From Chitinophaga tropicalis (GTDB taxonomy: Bacteria; Bacteroidota; Bacteroidia; Chitinophagales; Chitinophagaceae): a DNA stretch of 64,000 nucleotides. Location: the NCBI RefSeq assembly GCF_009758205.1, contig NZ_WRXN01000010.1, positions 186,001-250,000 of the forward strand, in the 5' to 3' direction. Of this stretch, positions 51,475 to 60,500 are shown in pieces. The translations under genes were made by a program, and so were the position numbers. The notes beneath the pieces are model-generated. The model ran no database searches. It was not told where the DNA came from and saw only the letters and a program-made list of their open reading frames with translations. Numbering within the stretch: the stretch's first letter is position 1; every line of letters begins with the position of its first letter.

Positions 51475-53762
51475 TATTGTTTTTTACCTCTGAAAGTATA
51501 TGCCACTCCGACATTGAAGGTGCGTTTCGGACCTGGCCTGTATGTTGTGCTGTAAGTTGTTTTTTCTGCAGTTGTAGCATAGATGGCATCTGCGGCATTA
51601 CGGCAATTCACCCAGCAGTCAATATTCCGCCAGCTATACCCTGTGCGGAAATTGAACAGGTCATAGCCTTTGTAATACTGTGTATTCTGAGGGTCCATAT
51701 AATAACGGCTTACATGCTGCCATTCTCCCGCCAGCCTGAATCCTTTGAAGAAAGCAGGCTTCCAGGTGATCTCACTGTTGGCGATCACTTTAGGCGCACC
51801 GCTCATCTGGTTACCGTCATACACTGTTCCTTTCTCTACAAACTCATTGAAGAAATGCTCTGCATATTGTCCGCTTACCCGCAGCCAGATTGAACGCAGT
51901 GGTGAATAACGAACATTCCACTCTATTCCACGGTGGGTAGTGCGGCCGGTATTCCTGTTCTCATAAGATCCATCATCCAGTTTTACACTGATGATCTCAT
52001 TAGTACCTTTCATCTCATATACACTAACATCCACATATCCTTTATCATTTGCAAAGCTGAACCAGCCGCCGGCTTCATAGTTACGGTAAGTGGCCTGTTT
52101 CAGCACAGGTACTTTTACGCCCCTGTACAGTTCAGAGATATTGGGAGGTGCAAATCCTACACTATAGTTTGCATACATACCGCGTGTCCTGCCAAAATCA
52201 TAGGTCAATCCCAGCTTTGGCGTGAAGGCATTAAAATGATTACGCTCATCCGGCGCACCTGTGAATGCTGATGGTGTAAGGTGATTATCAAAATCGTAAT
52301 CCATCCTGTCATAACGCACTGCAGCTACCAGCTTCAATCCCTGCATCAGTTCCATATCAAATTGTGCATAAGCAGCTGTGTTCAGCAAGCCTACATGGTA
52401 ATCAGTGAGAGCAGAATCTGTTTTTGTATAACCTGTATAATATCCCTGGGCATTTTTTGTTACATCAATAAATTCAGCGAAGTAATTAGCAGGGCTGTAA
52501 TCTGCGCTGATACCGGCTATCAGCGATGCGTTCCGCCAGCTGAACTGTTTCCGGTGCTGTAATATCAGGCCATAGCTGCTGAAGCTGTCATCATTGATCT
52601 CGCCGGTAGCTTTCAGCGGATCTGATAAATTCTTAAGTGCGTAAAACGGGTTCTGTCCTATACTGTTATTCCTGAAGAAGAAGGTGGCGGTAGTACGGTC
52701 AGAGCTGTTCCATGTATGCTCCAGCGTACTCCTGTAACGGAATGCGTTCACCTTACGGTAAGAGAAGGTTTGAAAATTGCGGTAGTCTTTTCTGAAGAAA
52801 TGAGCGCTGTCCAATCCGCCTACCTGGTCTGTATAATAATTTACAAGTGTCGCAGCATTGATCCATTTTGTATGTTCACTGACCTGGTAATCTGCCCTGA
52901 GTGTAAAAGCCAGTTTATGAAAATCGCTGTGGTCCATGTAGCCATTGCGCTGATCAGCATAATAGCCGCCCATGCTGATACCTACTTTATTAAAGGTATT
53001 GGAGGCACTGAAGTCAGTGCGTTTATACCCTCTGTCACTGATCTCTGCCTGTACCTTAGCAAAAGGTTGTAAGGAAGGTGCAGCAGTGATAAAGTTAACA
53101 GCCCCGCCAACAGCCTCACTTCCATAGAGTGAAGAAGCCGGCCCTCTGATCACTTCCACATTACGCAATGCTGCCATGTTGATCTCTATCAGTGCATTGT
53201 GATTAAAGTCTCCTGTGGTACGGATGGGAATACCATCTTCCATATAAAGGAACAGGCTCTTATATCCTATAGGCTGACGGATGGCCATGGTATGCTGTTC
53301 ATTTCCCAGGTCTACCATATATACACCGCTTACTTTATTCAGCAATTGTTCCAGCGAAGTTGCTTTGGTATCTCTGATCTCCTGCGGGGAAATAGTGCTG
53401 ATGGCTACAGGCGCATCTGTACGGTTCTGCCTGTCGCGGCTGGAAGTAACGATCAGTTCATTCAGGCTTGCCGTAGCAGGGGTCAGTGCTACAATGAAAG
53501 GCGATTGTTTTTGTATGGCCACCTTCCTGGCACGATAGCCTATAAAGGATGCCTGTATAGAATCTTCTGCACACTTACAGTTAGCCGGTAATGTAAACCT
53601 GCCCTGGGCGTCTGTATGGCAACCGTTTTTACAGCATAACAGCTGAATGGTAACACCCGGCAGCACCTCACCGGTTTGTGCATCAATCACACGGCCCTGC
53701 ATCTGCGCATGCGATTGTAAAAAGAACAATACTCCTGTTATTAACGATATAAAATATTTCAT
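51474..53762 (-). CDS. TonB-dependent outer-membrane receptor with cysteine-rich N-terminal domain
   Basis: 762-residue TonB-dependent receptor. It begins MKYFISLITGVLFFLQSHA-Q (signal peptide), then a carboxypeptidase-regulatory-like domain of about 80 residues that, unusually, contains LLCCKNGCHTD and NCKCAEDS, six cysteines in two clusters. The plug domain (AISTISPQEIRDTKATSLEQ, VEVIRGPASSLYGSEAVGGAV) and a 22-strand barrel follow, ending with RTFNVGVAYTFRGKKQ. The frame opens 28 codons earlier; the ATG at 53762 gives the signal peptide. A 194-base leader with a hairpin separates it from the upstream small gene. Substrate is unknown; cysteines suggest a metal or metallophore, which is inference. 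Confidence 0.92.
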   Translation of the reverse strand: MKYFISLITGVLFFLQSHAQMQGRVIDAQTGEVLPGVTIQLLCCKNGCHTDAQGRFTLPANCKCAEDSIQASFIGYRARKVAIQKQSPFIVALTPATASLNELIVTSSRDRQNRTDAPVAISTISPQEIRDTKATSLEQLLNKVSGVYMVDLGNEQHTMAIRQPIGYKSLFLYMEDGIPIRTTGDFNHNALIEINMAALRNVEVIRGPASSLYGSEAVGGAVNFITAAPSLQPFAKVQAEISDRGYKRTDFSASNTFNKVGISMGGYYADQRNGYMDHSDFHKLAFTLRADYQVSEHTKWINAATLVNYYTDQVGGLDSAHFFRKDYRNFQTFSYRKVNAFRYRSTLEHTWNSSDRTTATFFFRNNSIGQNPFYALKNLSDPLKATGEINDDSFSSYGLILQHRKQFSWRNASLIAGISADYSPANYFAEFIDVTKNAQGYYTGYTKTDSALTDYHVGLLNTAAYAQFDMELMQGLKLVAAVRYDRMDYDFDNHLTPSAFTGAPDERNHFNAFTPKLGLTYDFGRTRGMYANYSVGFAPPNISELYRGVKVPVLKQATYRNYEAGGWFSFANDKGYVDVSVYEMKGTNEIISVKLDDGSYENRNTGRTTHRGIEWNVRYSPLRSIWLRVSGQYAEHFFNEFVEKGTVYDGNQMSGAPKVIANSEITWKPAFFKGFRLAGEWQHVSRYYMDPQNTQYYKGYDLFNFRTGYSWRNIDCWVNCRNAADAIYATTAEKTTYSTTYRPGPKRTFNVGVAYTFRGKKQ

Positions 53763-53808
53763 GATCCTGTATAAGTTCGGGTACGGTTGTTCAACCTGTC
53801 CGGCATGC

Positions 53809-53836
53809 GGGTGCAGGCAATAAAATGCCATACCCC
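53809..53836. promoter_or_regulatory. Hairpin in the leader of the TonB receptor gene
   Basis: GGGTGCAGGCA and TGCCATACCCC pair (eight base pairs with a small internal loop) around an ATAAAA loop, about 47 bases before the start codon. It might be an RNA control element or a partial terminator between the two genes. Confidence 0.4.
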
Positions 53837-53956
53837 GGTCAGGCAAGGTTGCTCACCGTAAGTAGTAGATAGTAATAAGATGGAAACGGTTACAGTAATG
53901 TTCCGTGCAGGAACACGTCATCACAATTCAAACACGACAATAAACTTTGATTGAAC

Positions 53957-54319
53957 TTATGCCTGTGGGGGGTGGAAGAATGAAAATAAAGGAGTATGCA
54001 GTTCAGGATCCTGATAATATGCAATAATGAAAGAATATGGGGCTAAAGGGGCCAGGTTGAATGTCTGCAGTGCATCAGCATATACTACTTCGTACTTCTC
54101 TTTACCGGTTGTACCGTTGTTCTGTTGCTGCTCATCTTTTTGCAACTGCTTCCTCAAATAACATTTACCGTTACAATGCATGTCAGGCTTATTCCTGTTC
54201 TCACACAGTACACGGGCAATGTATGCCTGGTCTATCTTATATTTCAGCATAATAAAGCTCTGGCTGAAGTTCTGGAACAGCAGCCCGGCTAATACTGATA
54301 TGACGAAGATATACCTCAC
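53957..54319 (-). CDS. Small exported protein with CNGKC motif, first gene of the TonB operon
   Basis: 120-residue protein starting with a GTG. A hydrophobic N-terminus (RYIFVISVLAGLLFQNFS) looks like a signal peptide or anchor. The middle contains CENRNKPDMHCNGKCYLRK, a Cys-His motif that I recall from small proteins encoded beside TonB receptors in Bacteroidota, then a charged Gln- and Lys-rich stretch (QLQKDEQQQNN) and a hydrophobic, aromatic end with FSFFHPPQ. The two CxxC-like pairs could bind a metal, but the function is unproven. The gene sits directly after a consensus promoter whose -7 box ends five bases before the start codon. Confidence 0.75.
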   Translation of the reverse strand: MRYIFVISVLAGLLFQNFSQSFIMLKYKIDQAYIARVLCENRNKPDMHCNGKCYLRKQLQKDEQQQNNGTTGKEKYEVVYADALQTFNLAPLAPYSFIIAYYQDPELHTPLFSFFHPPQA

Positions 54320-54324
54320 GCCCG

Positions 54325-54356
54325 CAAAGGTAAAAGAAGTAGAGGCTAATTACAAA
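54325..54356 (-). promoter_or_regulatory. Consensus promoter of the CNGKC / TonB / BNR operon
   Basis: Minus-strand TTTG (54356-54353), a 20-base spacer and TACCTTTG (54332-54325). Both boxes match the consensus. The GTG start codon begins five bases after the -7 box, so the transcript should have almost no leader. Confidence 0.75.
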
Positions 54357-54409
54357 TGATATATATCATGGTAGTGCATCAGTTTGAAGCTTTATATCAT
54401 ACTTAATGC

Positions 54410-54474
54410 AAAAAAACGTCCTCAAAAAATCGCTTTTACCTTCGGTAAAAGCGATTTTTTGAGGACGTTTTTTT
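54410..54474. terminator. Long bidirectional terminator, copy D of dispersed hairpin
   Basis: A run of seven A, then ACGTCCTCAAAAAATCGC and TTTTACC, pairs through a TTC loop with its full complement and ends in seven T: a stem of about thirty pairs. It lies between sprA (minus, ending at 54566) and the start of the TonB operon. Confidence 0.85.
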
Positions 54475-54489
54475 GGCCTGCGGCCGGCT
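54475..54489. repeat. 15-base GC box, copy D
   Basis: GGCCTGCGGCCGGCT, identical to copies A and B, immediately next to the hairpin. A further palindrome GCGGCCGGCCGC lies at 54534-54545. Confidence 0.8.
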
Positions 54490-54565
54490 GAGAATTATCA
54501 GTTGGAGGTTTTGAGTAAGATTTTTTACACTGCGCGGCCGGCCGCCGGGTGAAATTAAACAGATA

Positions 54566-57500
54566 TTACTGAGCCAGCATAAACCTCAGCGTCAAGCCAC
54601 CTCTTGTATTTGTAATCGGGTATGCTGTAGAAATAACGGGTATAGTCTGCCTCCTGTCATAGAAGAACCGCAGGTTTAAGCGGTTATTCACCACATAATC
54701 TATAGAAGGCGAAATACCTATTACCTTCTGGCCGCTGGTAGGTATTACAAGGTCTGCATCCAGGCGGTTATTCACCGTTCTGTCATCACGGAAGCTCATA
54801 TCCAGCCTGAAGTTCATATCATTCTGCACCTTCTTCCCTTCCTGTGGCTGCCCCAGAAAAGCAAACTTCACATTACGCAGACGGTAGCTGCCCCCGAGTG
54901 TTACCTCAGTAGAACGAAGCTCTGTCAGCTGGTAATCTACCAGGCTCAGGCTCAGTGAACGGCTCTTCTTGAATTCCACACGCAGGTTCAGGCTACTGGT
55001 GAAGGTCATATCAAAACCAATGAGCGGAGCAAACTGCTCTGTCATGGTAATATTTGGTAACAGGAAGTAAGGCACATAGTTGCCGGATACAGAATCAATG
55101 AAGTATGGATATCCCGCCAGCCGCGGATCTTCATACAACATGGCAGAGTTGTAGGAACTCATGCTCAGAGAGCCTGTATAGGCATGTGTCAGAGAGAAAT
55201 TGGTGAAGATGTTCTTGAACGGTTCCAGTTTTGTAAGACCATTATAAGTTACTCTCCAGTTAGGACGCGGTATGTAGTTGCTGAAAGGATTGCTTCTTAC
55301 ATTATCGCCACCTCCGTTTTTCAGCAGTCCTATCTTCTCAGGGCTCTTACCAGTATAAGCGGCAAGGAATGCAGGCACCAGTACATCCTGTGCATAGCGG
55401 CCATAACCATAGCGGTATTCCGGATCTTTAGGATCGTATACCGGCACGCCGGGATCATTGCTGTAAGGGTTTGCAGCTCCGAGGCGACGGGAAATGGTGG
55501 TCCTGTACCTTTCAAAATCCCTGAAAGTTTTGGTTGTTCCCGATTCGTTGTCAATTCCGCCAAACATGGTCTTCACCGCCACGTAAGAGATCTCAAATCC
55601 GCCGGCGTCATACGGGCTAAGGTGCTGATACCCGGAATCTCCCAGGTTCTTGAACAGTTCAGTATGTGTTTTGGTGAAGGATTTGGTCAGGCTCAGGTCA
55701 ATACGCAGATCGCTGGCAGGTTCCAGTTGCGCCTGAATATTCAGTCGCTGGGTAAACTGCTGCTGGTATTGAATATTGAATAATGTATCCGGTGTGATCA
55801 GGCCTTTCTTTGCAAAGTTGTCCAACCATGCTTTATCAGGCTGTTTACCGGCAACAAAAGGTATACCCGGCGCCCAGCTGGCCCAGTTCATACCCAGTAT
55901 TTTGGTACTGTCGATATAACCCGGCAGGCGTGTACCACCATTTTCAGAATAATCTACGCTGATACGTTTAAGAGACAACAGAGGTTTCATTACAGCTTTC
56001 AGGATGGGAGAGATCTCTTCATCACTGTTGTCCTGCTGTTTATTCTGCTGTTGTTTATTCTGCGGGTTATTTGCCATACCCGGCCGGTTGTTATTGTTAT
56101 TGGTCTGCGGCCGTTTAGGAGGTTGTTTTCCACCTGTCAGTTTCCTGAGGAATGGCGATCTGTTATACAGATCAGTGAACTTAAACTCAGCGTTCAGTTG
56201 TTTCTGTTGTGAGTTCTCAATAGCATTACCCAGGTATTTTGCCAGCAGGGAAGCGCCTGTCCACCTGTACTCTGCAGAGTATCCTATTGCAATGTTGGTC
56301 CAGCTGAGCAGCGGGAACTTGGCAGTAGGCAGGGTATAGGTGGCATTCATTGTGTGGAAATAGTTGGTGGTCCTGCCCAGCTTAAAGAAGTTGGTCCATA
56401 CGGAATCCTTCTTGGCTTTTGAATCAAGACGGCCACGCGGCTCATCTATACGGGCATTATTCACCGCGTTGAAATCAATGCTCAGGCTGCGGGAAAGGTC
56501 CCATTTCAATCCATAATACCTGTCAAACGTGAAGTACTTATTATACGTTTCAGGCAACTTATATTCGCTGTCACCGCCTACGTTCCGGATACGGGTAGCG
56601 CCAAACTGGCGGGTTACGTCAGCGCGGAAGCTGATCAGTGTCGGTACATAGTTGATGTTGAAATCACGGATCAGATCTACCCAGTGGGATTTGGTCTTGA
56701 ACAGGCGCTTGAAGGGCGTCAGGAACTTACTCTGACCGGTAAAGGTGTATCCGAGCCCGCCGCGGTGACGGGTCAGTACATCGCTTTCTATGATGGGTGA
56801 GTGGCTTTCTGTCTGTGAATAGGAGTAGCTGATATCAAAGTTCTCAATATCCCACAGATGGTTTTTCTTCCTGTTAGGGTTCAGCCTGCGCACGTTAGTG
56901 AAGTTCAGGCTCTTGATAGAGGTGAAGTCTTCTGCTGCCTTACGGATGGAATCCCTTTCATAATCACTCTTCGCCATCCTCAGTTTATCTTTCAGTTTGA
57001 TATCAAGATCATATGGATCATATTCGGGACGGCTTACAGCCCTTGAATAACCTGCATATACCGGGATAGAGAGGCTCGTCTTTTTAGGCAGCAGCTTACC
57101 CAGATCGAGGTTGGCGGCAGCATCATACTGGAGATAGTTGTCACGGAAACGTTCATTCACACGCTGATCAAGATTACCGAAACCGGCAGTGTGCATATTA
57201 CCTGATACGCTGATAGTACCCAGGTCTGCCAGCTGAATATCTACACGGCCCATACCGGCATAACCACCTTTTTCATCAAGGCCTGACAAGCGCAGCTCGT
57301 TGAACCATACTTCACCACACTTGGGGATACCATCATCTTTCGGGTTTGTAACACCCAGCATGATGGTCCTTACGTCTCCCAGGTTCGGGTTACCTACTAC
57401 GCTCATAAAGTTGCCTTTTGCATCCTGTTCGGTATAAGGACGTAGCGGAGAGCAGGTATCGCACTGGTTACGTTTTTGTTTCATTGTGGTCAGGTTGCTG

Positions 57501-60500
57501 AGCAGCAGATCTACGTCATTGATCTCAGGCCAGATATCTGTTGCGTTGTGAGAGCCCCAGTTAGTCACTTTCAGCGGTATCTGGTATTCGTAGTAGTTCT
57601 CTACAAAGTCACTACCCATACGGATGATAGCGCGCAGCTCACCATCTTTCAGGAAGGCCGGATCTTTCATGGCTTCAGCATGCAGGTACATCTGTAAGCG
57701 TTTGTACTGACGGAGGTCCATGTTCAGGTTCTTGGATACGCCGCGGGTATCGCCATCTGCCAGATCGCACACCTGTATAGACATAGCCTGTTCATTCAGC
57801 TGCAGGGTAGTATTGTTGGTGCTCACCGTATTCTGACGCACAACTCCCGGAGGCAGTACATAAGGAATAGGTTTGCGGGAAGAGTTCTCTTCAATGTTTA
57901 CGGCAGAAGTGTTGAAAGTGGTGGTTTCATCGTTCGGAACGGGATCGCCTGCCTGCAGTTTATAATTGTACTGACGCCATTGGTTACGTACCAGCTGCAG
58001 TTTGGCAAAACGTACCACTACAGAATCTTCAAATCCTGTCAGGTACATACGCATGAAACGAATGGATTTGAAATCAGGGATGCTGCCTACTTTCTTATCG
58101 AATCCGTTTATAGGCACTTTAAACTGGTACCAGTTTTCCTGCTTTTTCTGTCCGTTAGGCAATGTCACATCAGCAACTATCTTATCCACAATAAAGTTTG
58201 TACCTACGGGCATATTCGGTTTCAGGTTCACGCGGTACTGGAAGTATTCTTCTGTTTCATTGAGGGTGTTGTCCCTGTTCAGGTCTTCCGATTCCGGGAT
58301 GTTGGTAGCCGCCATGGAATAGGTAGAGTTGGTAGACACGGGAGAGTTACCTTCCGGGTTGCTGTACTTCTTATACCTTTCCAGGATAGGGGCGCTGGTG
58401 TAATCGCGGTAGTGTTTATAATCGTCGTTGGAAGGGTCTGCATCAGCTTCCTGGTAGATCCTGGAAGTTCTTCCAAAGTTAGTGGCCAGTCTGTCCAGGT
58501 ATGTCTGGCGGAAGGTCTTTTCATCACCACTCTGTAAACCATCATAACCTACGTCCTGGTAGCGGCGGATATCAGGGTCATTGTCAAATGCCTGGGTAAT
58601 CTGCTGCTGGAACTTGGGTATGCGGCCCCATATGGAGGAATCTGTTTTAGACAGGTCTGTGTTGGGGTCCGGTAATCCGTTCTCAAAGAACTTGCGGGAA
58701 TCTTTGAGGATATCTTCAGACACATTACCCAGGTTGAAATACAGCTGACCGCCGGTGCTGTTCAACATATCGGGATGAGTGAAAGGGTCCTGGATCCAGA
58801 ATTCTATGAACTCGACGTTCTGTGTTTGAAAGTCGCTGTTATCAATAGCTCTCATGATACCGGCCCATTTCTTTTGGGGCTGGCGCAGTTTACCATTGGC
58901 ATCTATGCTGTCCGGGCTTGCAGTAAAGTTATACGGACCTCTCTCTGTAGGATAATAGGCCAGGTCAAGGGTGCTTAACTGGCTCTGGCCAAAGTCTGTA
59001 GACCTGTTCTTGAACACCTCAGCCTGGTAAACCAAACGTACGCGCTGATCTGACTGATCATCGGTAGTGATGCCTGCGGGCAGGCCGGTAGAATTAGGTA
59101 TCTGCAGGGTAGGCTCCAGGATATACCAGGCCAGTTTTGCCCTGTTGGTACCATATGCCAGTCCGTTGTTAATATCAGCTTCGGGGAAGAGTATATTGCC
59201 GCTGCTGTCAGAAGCATCTTTAGGAGTGGATGCCAATGCCCATGCTGTAGCCGGGAACTTCAGGTCATATCCGCTCTGGGAGCCTTCAAAGTCGTCAATA
59301 AATATCTGCCCCTGGTTGCTGCCTGCTGCGTTTACCAGTTTGTTATGACCGGGAAACAGTTTGGCCACCTCACCGGTGAACATGATATTGGAAGGCGTAT
59401 TACTCTGGTAATTAGGCAGTTTGTTCAACAGGCGGGTCAGTCCTTTCCACTGGGAGTTATAGTTCACGTCAAAGCCTACCACAGTATTCTTGATAGGATC
59501 TTCGCCGTAGTTTACCTTCTGGTAGTAAGGCCGTTCACTCATCCTGGCAATGGTAGAACCGAGGCTGAGTTTATCGTTCACCAGGTAATCAAAGCGGGTA
59601 CCGAAGTAGTTCCTTACCTGGGTGCCAAAGGCCGCATTATTCTCAAACTGCACATTGATAGCCATTCCGGAGTTGAGGATACCTGCGTTGATGATCTTGA
59701 TACGGCCCAGGTTATAATCTATAATAAAGTCTACGTTTTCACGGAGTTGTTGTCCGCCGGCAGTTACTGTTACCGATCCCGGGGGAATATTATATCCACC
59801 CAGCTGTATTTCGGAAGAGTTGCTGGATTTATAGGACCCTTTCAGGACATAGCGGTTCAATTGCGGGAACTGCTGGGCCACTACCTTGATAGAGTCATAC
59901 AGCACCTTGTACATATATTGTTTTTCCAGCGCGGCGTTTCCTCCAAAGGCTTTCTTAATACCAGCAGCAAAGGGTTCCAGTACCGGGAACATGACGCGGC
60001 CTGTCATGGAGTTGATGGTATAGCCTTCCACATAGTCAAACACACCGTCCGGCTGGGGGTCATTCTGGTTATTCAGGCGGTCCAGGTTGAGGATGGAGAT
60101 CAGGGGAGCTCCTGTCCATTCGTTCTGGGCGTCAGGCAGATAACGTTTATCGCTCGGGGCGCGGGTGTCTGTGCCCGGGTCCTTATAGTATACATCCAGT
60201 TTGAAGTCCGCCCTGTTGATCTGGTAAGCTCCGGTAGAGTATACGTTTTTCATCATCAGGTCCCAGATGGGAAGATTGGGACGGGCGGATGTAGCTTTCA
60301 GCATTTTCAGGAAGAGGATACGCTGGTTGGCGCTGTTATTCTGGTCTGGCGGTACATCCTGGGAAAATTCACCTACCGTATAAATCCTTCCGTTATAGGA
60401 ATACTGGAAGGCGACGGCCAGGACCTCATCTGCCTGGAGCTGCTGGTTAAGGGAGATAAAGCCAAGCTGCCGGTTAATGGTATATTCAGATGAATCCAGT

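Noticed and set aside
53763..53956. Cobalamin-type riboswitch ahead of the TonB receptor gene
   Set aside because: The conserved boxes of that riboswitch are not present; only a hairpin is seen.
59345..60493. 382-codon open frame on the plus strand
   Set aside because: Antisense to sprA; no start context, no domain.
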